Shown here piece by piece: positions 1 to 12,094 of a stretch of DNA of 64,000 bases (position 1 is its first letter; every line of letters begins with the position of its first letter). Made by a program: the position numbers and the translations under genes. A model generated the notes under the pieces. That model saw only the letters and a program-made list of their open reading frames with translations. It was not told the DNA's origin and did not search any database. Origin of the DNA: Brachypterus glaber (taxonomy: Eukaryota > Arthropoda > Insecta > Coleoptera > Kateretidae); NCBI GenBank assembly GCA_958510825.1, contig OY294045.1, forward strand, positions 8,979,916-9,043,915, written 5' to 3'.

Positions 1-764
1 ATATTTATTATTTAGTTTTAAATTAATAGACAATAAAAGATCACAATGCATCAAAATGGTATAAAAAGTACATTGATTTAATTCGTGTTTAAATCTATTA
101 ACCGAAAAATATTTGGGCGTATTATACCCCATTCCAATATTATAAAATCGTCCAAACTTTTTAACATCAAAAACCGCAAATACATAAAAGAAAAAAAAGT
201 TATGTTTGACAAAAATTAAATTTTGCATTTCGGGCTATGACAACGGTTGGGAAGTGACGATCAGCTAGCTGATTGTACATATCAGAAAAGTAGTAAACGT
301 CAAACACATAACCTCAAATTGACAAACTAATTTTTGCGTTTTGTTTATGTTTAGGTGTTATGTCGTAGAAAAAATAGTATACGGACGACACAAACCATGT
401 CAGTGCACCTCGAGTTCTTTTTTTACTCGGCTGTTCCTTGAAAAAAGAGCACTTTCTTGCACTAAAAACTAGGTTCGCGTACTCGGGCGTAATATATTAT
501 TAAATTTTTGGAAGTGTTGGGAGAGTTTTACCGAGCAATTTGTACGCAACTTTGGTACTATGCAATTTTGTTTCAAGAATGATTCAGTCACTGCGCATGC
601 CTTCAAGCAAATTTGATGCTATTTTCGAGCCATCAAATTATTAGAAAAAGTTCTATTTTTTGACGATTTTCATGCAAGATTTATAGTTATTTTTGTGGTA
701 CCAACCTGGAAAAAAGTTACTAAATCGATTTCTTTTCACTAAAAAAAAAAAATAATATAGTACC
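1..764. other. Gene-free AT-rich stretch
   Basis: No open frame of interest, RNA gene or clear repeat structure is visible. Only homopolymeric A/T runs occur (for example 741-751). Confidence 0.5.
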
Positions 765-1048
765 AACTGAACATGTTAATAATTATTATTAATAATAGAC
801 CGGTCTGTCTAACTAAAAAGCTTCCTTAAAAAAGCAAATTCTAGGTTATGTTTTTGTCAACAAATGCAGAGACACGTCAAAATTGTTTGGTTGGCAGCAT
901 TGTTTAACTTGCAATATATAGCGTCAAACTTGCGTATAACTTGCTCCGTGATAAGGCAAATGAATGTGTAATTGTCCTCATGCTATATCTGGCAGCGGAC
1001 TTGCATAGCACCAAACGTATAAATTGCTCCGTGAAAAGGCGCCTTTAG
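765..1048 (+). repeat. Dispersed repeat, copy 1 of a direct pair
   Basis: This segment recurs in the same orientation at 1541-1815 with roughly 85-90% identity by eye. It begins with an AT palindrome (TTAATAATTATTATTAATAATA) and then a GGTCTGTCTAACTAAAAA motif. Inside, a shorter unit containing CTTGCGTA..ATTGCTCCGTG is itself repeated. No coding capacity is seen. It is probably a short non-autonomous element; the class is not recognised. Confidence 0.6.
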
Positions 1049-1540
1049 TAGATTTTGTTTGCAAAGCTAGTTTTCATATAAAATAATCATAATATGCATC
1101 ACCTTTTAACTTTTTATCATTATTTGCATACAGAATTCAACATGGGTCCGTGGTTTTAGAAATTAAACGTGTTTATTTGTCTTAATGGAAGAACGTTTTA
1201 AATTACAATGTATTTATTTTTATTGCCAAGTTCAGAGAACGTAATTTTCATGAAAAAAAGTCAAAAACAATATACTTTCAAATGGTTCACGAGCTCGTGT
1301 TACCTTTTCATACTCTCCACTTTTCACGGAGAAAAATAGTCATAACTGGAAAATACAAATAAATAAAAATATATAAATATATATGTATTACGTTACATGT
1401 TTGTTTAACCTCGTACTATTCTACTTAATTAAGCATCCCCTAAGTCCAGGACTTGTATGGGCTATTAGTAGAGGGAGCCACCGGGAGGGGGGCATACTCC
1501 ATGATTTTTTTAAGGGTATTTTCTGAGCGTCGATGATAGC

Positions 1541-1815
1541 AACTGCACATGTTAATAATTATTATTATTAATAATAGGTCGGTCTGTCTAACTAAAAAAC
1601 TTCCTTAAAAAAGCAAATGCTAGGTTATGTTTTTGTCGACAAACGCAGAGACACGTCAAAATTGTCCGGTTGGCAGCACTGTTTACCTTGCAATATATAG
1701 CACCAAACTTACGTACAAATTGCTCCGTGAAAAGGCAAATCAATGTCCAATTGTCCTCATGCTATATCTGGCAGCAAACTTGCGTACAAATTGCTCCGTG
1801 TAAAGTGGTCTTAAG
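1541..1815 (+). repeat. Dispersed repeat, copy 2 of a direct pair
   Basis: Second copy of the repeat at 765-1048, about 780 bp downstream. The 67-codon open frame across it is not conserved in copy 1, so it is not a gene. Confidence 0.6.
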
Positions 1816-2109
1816 CACCAATGATAGCTATCCTTTGATTTTACAGAGTATACCAGTCAACACAAAGCAGTAGCACAAATATTTTGGCTGGTATTTTATC
1901 CGCACAAGTTGGTACTTATAATATTTAATAGTTGGTACTTATAATATTTAATAGTGTCAAAGGCATACATCAAATCGCAACTCGCAACGCGTGGGATTGC
2001 TATTTCTAAGGTTCGATTTATTTTAAAAATATGTTCCTACTGTAAACCACTATGAATTACACATTATATTTTAACTCTCAGACAAAAAGATAGATAAACC
2101 AGTAATGTA

Positions 2110-2543
2110 CTAAAGTTTATTTTTTCAAGGTATAGTTATTTTAAACCTTCCCGCTTGTAAACAATCTCGAAATTACCATAGAAACTTAAGATTCGCATGC
2201 GTCGTAAGCGAAATGACAAGGCCCAATTTACACAACCGAAAAACGTTGACGTTCCATTAACGAGAACAAAACAATGGTTTATTCCTCTAAATTATTGGAA
2301 TAAAAGCGATTTTATAAGCAAATTTTGTTTCTACAGGAATACAAAAGTGTTTTTAGCAACAGCTTTATCAATTCTCTTTTTTTACATCAAAACATCATAA
2401 AAACAAAGTAAGTAAATAAAAATTATACATTTTGGTTATGTTGACATTCAAAACAATCCACATGCTTCAGTGTAAATCGGACTTTTTGTGGAGTATTTAG
2501 CGGCAAATTTAAAATAACTATACCTTAAAAAAATTAACTTTAG
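2110..2543 (+). mobile_element. 434-bp non-autonomous TIR element, TA target site
   Basis: Both ends carry a near-perfect 36-bp terminal inverted repeat: CTAAAGTTTATTTTTTCAAG continuing to GGTATAGTTATTTTAAA on the left, and its reverse complement on the right. A TA dinucleotide flanks each end (2108-2109 and 2544-2545), as expected for Tc1/mariner-type insertion. The interior has no transposase. A second copy lies inverted at 41709-42163. The 67-codon frame inside is not kept open in that copy, so it is not a gene. MITE is a family-level inference. Confidence 0.8.
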
Positions 2544-2659
2544 TATGCAGAGTTTGTTTTGCATCCAATATGGATAGTGTACCATAAAATTTCTATGAGT
2601 GGGAGCGACGTAAAACATAAATATTATTGCTTACATTAAACCCGTCATACACTGGTAAT

Positions 2660-3135
2660 TTCCAAATTGCCAGATTCTGGATCTGGTTTCTTTGGAATCT
2701 AGAAGCTCAAAAGCTGTGGCAATGAGGTACACTAAAAATATATTTTTGACTTTCCGAGTCGTATACATTACATTTATTACATTCAGATTATTCTATTTTC
2801 GTAGTTACACATAATTTTGGGGACAAAGGGAAAAACAGATTTTAAAAAGTGCCCATGGATATTCTTGTAAAGAATTTTAAAGAAACGAGAATTTATTCAT
2901 ATTTATGACATGACTTTTTGATTAAATGAAAATTTTTGGAATTGACAGATGTCAAATAACCTTTTTAATTGCATTTTTACCCCTTGAATTGCAGGAGAAA
3001 CTGTAAAAATCTCCTAATCTGAAATAAATGTACTGTGTGACTCGATAAGTTATTAATAAATGTTTAGTGTACCTTATTTTATCTAGCTCTTTGGGGCTTC
3101 TAGCACTCAAAGAAACCGGAACCAGACCCGGCGTT
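2660..3135. mobile_element. Element with inverted ends (GGTTTCTTTGG..)
   Basis: The left segment (CTGGTTTCTTTGGAATCTAG) is matched in inverse by CACTCAAAGAAACCGGAACC near 3108-3127. The left half recurs at 5905-6065 and a short piece at 40630-40665. It has no coding capacity and looks like a short foldback/MITE-type element. Confidence 0.5.
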
Positions 3136-3929
3136 TTAATAATAGCTTAAGATTAAAATTTAAATTCACTTTAGGACATATACAGCGGGAAGAAAGTGAT
3201 GATATGAAAAACTGAGAAGCTGCCACGGGGTAGTTTAGTCCTAATTAGGACTAATAACTTTACGCTAATTTAAAACTCTTAGCTTTATTCACAAATACCA
3301 TATCATATTCAAAAAAAAATAAGCCTTGTATACAGAAAATTGAATTAATCCGTATCTTCTGTTTTGAACTTACAGAAATGCTTGTTTCTCCTTGGGTATT
3401 ACTGTAGACTCTAGTAGATTTTTTTCTAAAATGATTAATGACATTTTTGCAGTATCATTGCTTCAGGTACATTCTGAACATTCATTATTTTTATCAGGTA
3501 CATATAAACTTATACCTTTGACTGTATGTGTGGTCCCATTTCAAACCGAATTCAATTTATAACTTCCGAGGTATATGTATACTTTACCTCAATAACTCTC
3601 AGCTCTAATGGTATCCACGATCTATGCGACAATAAATTTATTTATTTTATACGAAGTTTCCGCAATCACAATAATTTTCTCAATCTCGTGACCATCTACA
3701 CTCGTCGTCAATCTTTTGTTTTTAATCAACTACATTCCGTAGATACAGTAACCAGATAGATGTAGTGTGCCATTTTATGGAAAATCGAGAGATTCTGTGC
3801 ATACTTTGAAGTACTTTTTACATTGTAATATTTTTGATATACAAGTACTTCATGTATTTCGAAAGAAATTGTACACGTACTTTAAATAAGTAAATCACCC
3901 CTCGGTAATAATCTTCTTTTAAGATCATG
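3136..3929. other. Gene-free stretch
   Basis: No supported gene. A 77-codon open frame (3526-3759) has no recognisable domain, no paralogue in the window and AT-driven composition. Confidence 0.4.
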
Positions 3930-4358
3930 TACACGGAAAAAAAAATTATAGCTAGGAGCGCTATAACACACATACCAAGCAAATTATAATCGCTTATTAT
4001 ATAAATACAAGGCTTTCTCTTACAATTATGGCAGTCAGTGTAAAAATTTATATGAAATACTTTAATTGTTTAGTGAATAATAAAATATAACAAATAGTAT
4101 GGCATTTATAGCTTAAATAGATTTAATTATTGTCCGTGCTAATAATTTTTATAATATAATAAAATTTCTGTAAATTTATAATAGTGCCTGTAATAAATAT
4201 AATCGTGTCTGTAATATATATAATCGTTTCCAATTTATTTTTAACATTATTAGTTATTGTGTCCCTTATAATCTATAGCTTAAATCACTATAATTTGCCA
4301 CTGTTACCAAATATCTTATAATGTATAGCGCAGAGCCCACTAATTTCTTTCCGTGTAC
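3930..4358 (+). mobile_element. ~430-bp element with GTACACGGAAAAA inverted ends
   Basis: The ends GTACACGGAAAAAAAA (left) and TTTCTTTCCGTGTAC (right) are inverted repeats. The interior is AT-rich and non-coding. About 385 bp recur in direct orientation at 27364-27750 with only a few substitutions, although 23 kb apart. The right end is missing in the second copy. Confidence 0.7.
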
Positions 4359-5290
4359 CCTCGGTTTAAGATTATCTGTGACTTTGGTTTCCTTTAATTA
4401 TTCTCTTGGTAGAAAAATCCTTGTGTCAAGGATTTTTTCCTTAAATGCATGACATTTAAAAGAGTAACAGAGAATCAAGAGTTATTATCTTGACTCAAAG
4501 CCCCTGTTGTCTTACGGTAAACAGTTTGCCTCACCCCACGTAGATATACAGTAGACTCGCCCGTTGTTGGCTGGCAGACAATTTGCGCAGTAGTTCAAGA
4601 AATGCTCGGGAGAGAAGTTAGGTTTGTTTTTTTTGCCGTCAGTTGTCTTTAAAGGTGTCTCATTGTTTTTATCTGCTTTAAAATGGACGAATTTGTATCT
4701 GTTACCCTCAAACGATAGGGATTTTCAAATTTACTTACAAAATTAACGGGTAAGTAGCTTTAAATAATGTATACCCATAAGCGCCATTTTGCAATGGCGT
4801 TGCAACAAGTTTTTCTTCAAAAACAAGTGCTTTTTCCTACGACCACCTATGAAACCAAATTTCACCCGATTAACAGAGTAAGAAAGTATCATATTTCATA
4901 GGCGTGCAAAATAAATAATATTATACATGTGTGGGGTCAATATGATCTTGAATCAAGAGAATCATAATCTTAAATCAAATTATAATTCTCTTCATTCAAG
5001 ATTATATTACCTTAAACCAAGACTTCGTGTAAGATAATATTATCTTGGATAAAGATAATATGATCTTAAATCAAGATAATTACGTACTTGGTTTAAGATA
5101 ATATGATCTTACATAAATGGTTAAAGTGGTTTTGATTTAAGGAAATTTCCTTAAATCTAGGACCTTAAATGCCAAGATCACGGCGGACTTGATCCAAGAC
5201 AGTCATGGCTTTGAACATATCGAAAGCCATGGCGGCCTTGATCAAGCTCGTTTTGCTTTGATTCAAGATATTCTTTTTTTTTCTGTGTAC
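4359..5290. repeat. Degenerate AAGATAAT/ATTATCTT repeat region
   Basis: Between about 4370-4500 and 4930-5290, short inverted and direct repeats of TTAAGATAATATGATCTT type and TTGATTCAAGAT recur many times. The right edge has TTTTTTCTGTGTAC, similar to the element end at 4358, suggesting a second, more decayed member of the same TIR group. No gene is seen. Confidence 0.4.
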
Positions 5291-6335
5291 TTATTCTCAA
5301 ACATAAAGAAATTATTATCAAACTAGTACAAAGTACGAGGGTTAAATCACTGAGTAATTCAGATAAAAAATAGGAAAAAATCTTGGAGGTAATCCTTTGA
5401 GGAAAACCGAGAAAATCTTATCTTTACCAAATGTATGACCTTTTCGAGGTAATCTAGAAGGAAATTTCAATTTCAGAAAGTGTGCAGTATATTTCACACA
5501 AAAAACAGATTTGCCATAATTAGTTGACCCATGCGACTTTTAGGTATTTGGTTCTAAAATATTATCCAATGCATATAAGTTGTTAAACAATAAAAATTAA
5601 AAAGTTGCATTTTTTTTTTGTAATTAATATCAAACACTTTTCTATATGCTATTAATTATTTTGATAATAATTCCGCCGTCCTAAGCAAGAAGGTAGTATC
5701 TAAAAATTTGAGTTTTTAACTTTTTAGAATCTCTACACCGTTCTTTCTTTTATGCTACGAAAAAAAAAAGTCGTATATTACATTTTCAGCGAAGTATTCA
5801 ATTAGACATATCGTTATGTCTGAAATTGCCGCCTTTCTTTATGAAAATTAACAAAACAACAAAAATGCAAATACGACTTTCTTAATTGGTTAACACATAA
5901 AAAAACACTGGATCCGGTTTCTTTAGGTGCTAAAAGGTCCAAAAGCTATGGCAACTTTCCGAGTCATATACATTTCAATTAATACATTCAGATTAAGCCA
6001 TTTTCATAGGTATACACAATAATTCTGGAGTCAAGGGGTAAGAACAGTCTTTAAAAGAGTTATTTCTGAGGAACTCCATGTTGAATCCAGGCACGAATAA
6101 AAACATCAGGTATACCCAACATTTTTATTCATTTCAAAGATGTAAAAATTCCGAATTCAAATTTTCAACCGCAGTCTTTAGTGGAATCTTATTGTTTGTC
6201 CCCTGTAGGGTTTTGTATGTTGATACTTCATGTTACAAGCTAACAGACGCCGCTAAAATGTCGATTTCGAAAAAAAAATGTAACCTCATCGTTTTTCCGG
6301 CAAATAGCAAATGTTTTTTCAAACTCGGCAAGGAA
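5291..6335. other. Gene-free stretch with one repeat fragment
   Basis: Apart from the 5905-6065 copy of the 2660-3135 element, nothing is recognised. The open frame near 6078-6356 runs into the TIR of the next element and is not a gene candidate. Confidence 0.4.
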
Positions 6336-7499
6336 CATATCGTCGTGTTACCTTAACTAACTCGTATCTCCAAATTTACAGGTTTTCAGGGGACACAAAA
6401 AACCGGTTAACTTTAAAATTCTTATTTTTTTTATTGTAATATAGACAAATATAAGTGTACTTATTTCTTGTGGACCCTTTAAGCATAAAAGATTGCAACA
6501 TTTTTAGTTACGTGAGTCAAAAATTAGAATTATGGAGATACGAAATTTTCGTGAATAAAGGAGTTATTGAGGTTGCTAAATATGAATCTGATAATATAAT
6601 AAAAGTTTTCTAACTCCACCCTAAGGGGGAGGGGGTGATTATTACTTTCCGATTTTGAAAAATTTTAAAAGTTAGGGAAGCCTTGTATTGGTGCAAAAAT
6701 TTTCAAAATTGTTTTTTGGGTCTTTTTGAGTTTTATGACGTTTTATATCAATATAAATGAATTTCGAGCAAAACAAATTGTCAGTCGATCGGTCGGTCGG
6801 TCGATCGGTCGGTCTGTCCGGGAAATCTAGTAAGCACAATAAGTTAAGTACGCTTTAAGCTAGAGACTTGAAATTTGGCATACATGTATTTTACCAAAAG
6901 TTCTCGCTCGAGATTGATTTTGGTGAACATTGGGATGCGGCAAGGGGGCAAATAGGGAAAAACACATTCTTTTTTGCAAAAATAAATATTGTAAATATTT
7001 TAAAAAAAAGTACACCCCGTATTACGGCTTAAAGCCGGGGGTGGATTAAAGTTTTTTTCATAAAATTTAGCTTAAGCAACCTTAGAAGCCCCTAGATATA
7101 AATTTTATAAACATTTTAAGAAAAAAAAAACGATAAAAGGGATATTTTTCACCACTGGGGGTGATATGGAGGGGTGGTAGGTCTTTTTTACTTTACCAAT
7201 ATATTTTCTGCATCCAAATACATTAGTATGAAAAGTTTTATCTTCTTAGATATTTTCACCTACGGGAAATTCCTTATTTTCTAGGCCTAATATTGGCGAT
7301 ACGAGGTAGTTACAGTTATTTATTTTAAGTAGTAAAGGAGATACGAGGTAATTAGTTCCACATAACTTATTAACCAATTGGAATTTTAAATTAGGACTTT
7401 GTTTAGGTCATTACTAATCATGTACAGAATTGATTAGTGCAAAAAACCGGAAATCGAATTTTTGGAGATACGAGGTAGTTAAGGTAACACGACGATATG
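6336..7499. mobile_element. 1.16-kb element with ~40-bp TIRs, carrying a nested repeat
   Basis: The left end CATATCGTCGTGTTACCTTA.. and right end ..TAAGGTAACACGACGATATG are inverted repeats that also share CTCGTATCTCCAAA / TTTGGAGATACGAG. Inside, 6548-6990 is a copy of the repeat family seen at 23332-24154. Shorter TIR-proximal pieces (GGAGATACGAGGTA) occur several times near the right end. No transposase is present. Confidence 0.65.
6548..6990 (+). repeat. Copy of the GCTTTCCC/GGTCGGTCGATCGG repeat family
   Basis: It shares a GTCGGTCGGTCGATCGGTC microsatellite-like tract, a CTTTAAGCTAGAGACTTGAA block and pyrimidine-rich subrepeats with 23332-24154 and 43334-43715. It is nested within the 6336-7499 TIR element. 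Confidence 0.65.
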
Positions 7500-7924
7500 G
7501 GAGCAACAATCTTAAAAAGGTTCAAATCCTCTGCTGTAATATATACCTAAAGGTATCTAGTTTACGAAACCTAATAAATTAAATTGGAATCTGTAGTTTA
7601 AGTCAGCTTTACCAAGTTTAGCCATATATGGTACACATTGTATACCTTTCCCTGGTAATGAATCAAATTGTATTTTGCAGTTAAGCGGCTTTTCTTATGG
7701 CGTGGAAAATTGTACAGGGCGATATATAAAAGTGTTTTATAATATATATTATCAGGGATCCAGAAAAAAATATCAGAAACAGTTAGGGTCACTTAATCTG
7801 TGCTTACTTTGTTTTTTTTTTATTTTATTTATTTATATATTTATTCCGTGTTTTACATAAGTTTACACATGTCAATTTTGATTTAATGGACAGCAGTCCA
7901 ATACGTTAGGTAACATAAAGTTAG

Positions 7925-8052
7925 GTCTTCAAATTTAAAAGTTAGCTCCCATTTTCAACAAAACCTCAAAAAACATACTTTTTGCAAAGATATGTTATGT
8001 TTTTTGAGGTTTTGTGAAAATGGCAGCTAACTTTTAAATTCCAACCTTAAGT
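7925..8052. repeat. Long hairpin, ~55-bp arms
   Basis: AAAGTTAGCTCCCATTTTCA..CAAAACCTCAAAAAACAT is followed, after a short loop, by its near-perfect reverse complement (ATGTTTTTTGAGGTTTTG..AATGGCAGCTAACTTTT). It is non-coding, probably a small foldback element. Confidence 0.7.
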
Positions 8053-8159
8053 TCGGATTCAGCGGCTCAAAATACATAGGAATTGACTGACTTAGACTTA
8101 GAAAAACCCTATGATATCCGAAAAATTTTAATAAATATTTTATCTGGACAAAAAATAAA

Positions 8160-8330
8160 AATATTTATAAATATTCCCTTAATCGATTTTTCCAATCATC
8201 ATCCAATCATAGTGATACTGGTAGACTGCGCAGTTTCGGGCTGCTGGCCCTCGTCAGTACGCTGATTGAGAAAAAAAATCAGACTTTATTTAGTTTAGAA
8301 ATAAAGCCATTAGATTGATCTATATTAATT
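8160..8330 (-). mobile_element. Diverged hammerhead-bearing repeat (retrozyme-like), isolated copy
   Basis: Read on the minus strand, this is a diverged relative of the 354-bp repeat at 35485-36953. The hammerhead core is kept: CTGACGA, stem II GGGC-CAGCA-GCCC, GAAA, stem III ACT/AGT with GCGC between, and C as the cleavage nucleotide (8221-8260). Position N7 is C instead of A. About 20 bp of the outer stem I region is missing, so stem I is reduced to about 3 bp. It is probably an old, weak or inactive copy. Confidence 0.6.
8221..8260 (-). ncRNA. Hammerhead ribozyme core, diverged
   Basis: Minus-strand CUGACGA - stem II (4 bp, CAGCA loop) - GAAA - stem III (ACU/AGU, GCGC loop) - C17. All invariant core bases of the family are present, but stem I is shortened to GUA/UAC, which probably weakens folding. 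Confidence 0.55.
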
Positions 8331-9057
8331 TTATTAATTGAATTTTTATTAAAAATAAAAAATCCGGTCTTTATAAAAAATCCAGTTTCAATTTAAGACA
8401 TCAAATTTAAAACCGCAATATTTTTCATTATTTATGACAAGTGAAATTTTTGAATAGTTTATTATTTGAGTTATTATTAGAAAAGTGTTTTAACTACAAT
8501 ATATTAACATATATGTGTCAAAACATCATTTCATGAGATGTTGGTATAAACAAAGGTTATGTTTCTTTCTTTTAAAGTTATCAATTTGCTTTTATCTTTT
8601 TATTTATACAGCCTACACAGTCAAAAATTGTCTATATGTTTGCTGTTTATGCTTCTGTCTTTGAGATTATATTATTTTTGGACTTTTACTAAATTTATAC
8701 GTTAAGGCCTAATTTGCTGCCCTATGTCAATAAATGCCGCGCCCCCTCCACTTAAAAAAATTAAGAAATCGAGGACAAACGAAGAAAAAGGCCATCCACT
8801 GCACTCCTGAGTAAACTTCTTTAGTCTCATATAATTTATGACCAAAAAAAAAGGTTATCCTCTAAAAATTTGCTGCTCTAAGCAACTGTCTAGTATTGTC
8901 TAATGGAAAATCTGGCTCTGGTTATTGCTTGTTTAGGTTATAAAAATTGGGTATAGATAATCTAATAAAATTCATATTTTTTTGTTAATACATAAATAGG
9001 TACTCTTTTTTAAAATTTTAGGTAAATGAGTAAATTAATATTAACAATATTTCTACG
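8331..9057. other. Gene-free stretch
   Basis: AT-rich DNA without recognisable genes or repeats shared elsewhere in the window. Confidence 0.4.
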
Positions 9058-9590
9058 GCAGACTAACATCTCTACTCTAAATTTCTCTACTCCCTAACAT
9101 CCCTACCCCATAACATCCCTACTCCACAACAACTCTACTCCATAACATCTCTACTCCGCACTATATGCACTCGATTAGCCACTTGTCTTAACTCAAAAAA
9201 ATATTTGTCATGCTAAGTCACTGTCAAACATGAATTTAGTTTATTAATTACTTACTTATTAGTGCATGTTAAGAGTACGCGGACAATGTGACTTTTGGAA
9301 TAATTCATTTGTGATTGTTCTAGATTTGAATTTAAAAATGAACGTTTTCTAGGAAAAAAATAAAATAATCTAGAAAGAAGAAGAAGAAGAAGAAGCTTCT
9401 TTGTTCTGCGAACCGCTCATTTATTATTATTAAGTGGCTAATAAAGTGCATATAGTGTGGAGTAGAGTTATTGGCGAGTAAATATGTTATGGAGTAGAGA
9501 TGTTACGGAGTAGGGTTTTTATAGAGTAGGGATGTTATGGAGTAGTGATGTTAGGGAGTAGGGAAATTGAGAGTAGAGATGTTAGTCTGC
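9058..9590. mobile_element. Foldback element with subrepeats in its terminal inverted repeats
   Basis: The left arm (9058-9185) begins GCAGACTAACATCTCTACTC and the right arm (9430-9590) ends with the reverse complement. Each arm is built of about five to seven imperfect ~16-bp repeats of ACATCTCTACTCCATA type (reverse GTTATGGAGTAGAGAT). The spacer (~245 bp) is non-coding and has a short (GAA)n run at 9379-9396. Arms made of tandem subrepeats resemble foldback (FB) elements; kinship to Drosophila FB is not claimed. Confidence 0.75.
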
Positions 9591-10091
9591 TATTCCTAAA
9601 AAAGAATTATACTTTATTGAAATTTAAAAATTACTAAGTAGTACATAGTAAATTACTATAGTATATTCAAATTCAAAATTCAGTGAGTGTAAATAAACGC
9701 ACGTGACAACAACGGATTTAGTGATAGGGTAGGACTCAAAACAAAATATTTCTAGATGACGGTCCATTGCATGCATTGTACGCTTCGTCGCAAGTGCTCA
9801 CGTACTGACCTGTTTAATTTTCTACATCCCTACTCTCGCAACATTCGAGTGTTTTAACCAATGAAACCACGTGCCAGCTGCCGCGTGTGCGATTCTTTTA
9901 TTTACTTCGGCTGCATCTTGCAGTTGAATTTACTAAAAATGTACGGAAGACAATAAAATTAAAAAATAAAATAAATTAATTATGGTAAAAACTCATAAAT
10001 TTTTACGTGTTTAAAAAAATATCAAGAAAAGTTATTATTGCTGTTAAAAAATTCCGTTAAAAACTTTCGAGTTTATTATGTCGGTATGATA
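9591..10091. other. Gene-free stretch
   Basis: No gene seen. A lone CTACATCCCTACTCTCGCAAC at 9821-9841 resembles the subrepeat of the preceding foldback. Confidence 0.35.
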
Positions 10092-10230
10092 AATAGTATA
10101 TTATTTACCAAGTGAGAGAAGTTTAACATTTTTGACCTGCGTCAAATTGCGGGATGAGCGCGTTAGCGCGAAGCCCGCAAGACGCGGTCTAAAATGTTAA
10201 ATCTTCACTCACGTGGAAAATATAGTATTT
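10092..10230. repeat. Hairpin repeat with GC-rich tip (AATAGTATA family)
   Basis: An imperfect palindrome with AATAGTATA on the left and TATAGTATT on the right. The arms include GAGAGAAGTTTAACATTTT / AAAATGTTAAATCTTCACTC. The tip is GC-rich (GAGCGCGTTAGCGCGAAGC). The same design recurs at 13893-13979, 37288-37427, 39650-39765, 41122-41264 and 59039-59165. Confidence 0.65.
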
Positions 10231-10415
10231 TTTTCACTACCAGTACAATTAATTAGCTATTTATTTATTTATTTTACTAAAATTTAATGAAAAAGCTTAT
10301 AAATTTAAAATATCAAATGAATAACTTGACATTTCTGGCAGAAATTTTCTGGTGATCTGCTAAAATTATCAAGTTAGAAAGAGTTTCCGTGTTAAGTGTA
10401 ATAAAATATATAAAA

Positions 10416-10532
10416 ATGGAAAGTGAAATGCAAAGTGATGATTCTGGTACTCCCCCAGAAATAAGGGGACAGGAAAACTATGAGGGAGAATCTATTGCCT
10501 CAAAAATCAATATATGGGGGTTGTACCTCTAG
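10416..10532 (+). CDS. Small hypothetical ORF, 38 codons
   Basis: An ATG at 10416 opens a 38-residue acidic frame (MESEMQSDDSGTPPEIRGQE at the start) ending in TAG at 10530-10532. Its composition (many GAA/GAT/CCC codons, few AT-rich filler residues) differs from the random frames around it, so it could be a true N-terminal exon fragment or a remnant of one. No domain, splice context or paralogue is recognised. It stands between a GC-tipped hairpin repeat and unannotated DNA. It may equally be chance. Confidence 0.15.
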   Translation: MESEMQSDDSGTPPEIRGQENYEGESIASKINIWGLYL

Positions 10533-12059
10533 TAATCTATTATCTTTACGGTAATATATGTATTGGTTGAATATGATGGACCAATGATTTTCACTTTTCT
10601 AAGTGTTTTTTGTAAAACATGTTTTATAGGTACTAATTTAGTTAATATTTTTTAATTTATCATGCAATAAATAAATTTGGTTCCTAAAGACACTTGTAAA
10701 TAGCAATGTAATTTAATAATTAAGTGAAACGTCAGATGCCAAAACAGCTGAATAAAAATTCATTATTAACCATGGTGCAATTTCATTATTTTTATAACCT
10801 CTGACGTCATAGGTAGAGAAATAATATTTCTATCAACGAAAGGAGCAGTAATAAAGATGTGGTTTTAGGCTGGTGGTGAAAAAATACTTTTATAAGTTCT
10901 AATCAAGTTTTTCAACTAATTTAAAAATTCAAATTCTCAACTCTGAATCTGATGCCAGACCCTTTTAAAAGAAGAAAATTATAATTTAATCACTTTATTT
11001 AAAACATGTTCATAACTTTTATTCGGATCAATAGAAGAGAAGAAATTAAAATTAAAAAGTCCCAGAAAATAATTTTTGGTAATTAATGTACCTGGAATAT
11101 ATTTCAGAAATATTAACCGAAAAACAAATAAGAAAAACTCACTTTAGGTATCACCTTATGTTTGGTTTTGATCTGAACGGTATGCCATCATGATTCTAAA
11201 GCTCGGAAAGGACGGAAAAATGGAATAATTAGTTTTTCGATAAAACAGATAAATAAATTGAAATCTGTAAAACTTTCTTCTTTTAAAGGTAAAGTTTGAC
11301 TTTAGTTCCATTTTTGCCTTTGTAAATAAAACTATATAAAAACCAAGTTTTTAAACTTAAAACCCTTCTATTGATTACGTATTATGTATAACTAAAAAGT
11401 AGAAAACAAGATATACCAATTTACAAAAACGAATCTTTTAAAAGAAAGGTTTTGGAATTTGTGATTTATTTATTTTTGCCAACATTTCCAAAACCCTTCT
11501 TTTAAAAAATTCGTTTTGTTAACCCAACGTACTTTATTTTATAAGTAATTATTTTATGAATATTTAAATATTCATTCGTTTATATTAATAAATATAACGA
11601 AACATGGCCATGTTTGGGCCACCAAACCCAATTTTTTCATAAAATTTACGTTTTTCTGTCCTTATCTCGTAATTGACAAGAGCTACAAAAAATATTCAAA
11701 TGACAAACTTGTAGGAAATTTAATTTCCTACAAAAATGGTCCTTGGCACTAAATCGCTAACATCAATATTTCTTGAGATTTCAAATTATTATCGAGTATC
11801 ACGTCAAATTATAAAAAATCGTTATTTCATTATACATCACTACGTTTTAAACTAATTACTTTTTTTTTAATGGGAGGGTAAAAAAATATAAAATATCTAA
11901 AATATGTCAGTAATAATTGAAAAAAAAAAATGTTACATTCATAGATAGATTGATAGGTTTGGACATAATTTAACTTAAGCAAATATTTTATAAATTACAA
12001 ACATTTCTAACACATCAATCTATCTAAACACGAATATAATCTAATACATTTCGTTTAAA
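10533..12059. other. Gene-free stretch with one hairpin
   Basis: No genes. At about 11425-11520 AACGAATCTTTTAAAAGAAA..GGTTTTGGAA pairs with TTCCAAAACCCTTCTTTTAA..TTCG, a ~35-bp-arm hairpin. Confidence 0.4.
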
Positions 12060-12094
12060 AAACTTAAATGTACAGTTTTAGTCAATGTTTTTTA

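Noticed and set aside
2197..2400. 67-codon frame inside the 434-bp TIR element
   Set aside because: The inverted copy at 41709-42163 does not keep the frame; the element is non-autonomous.
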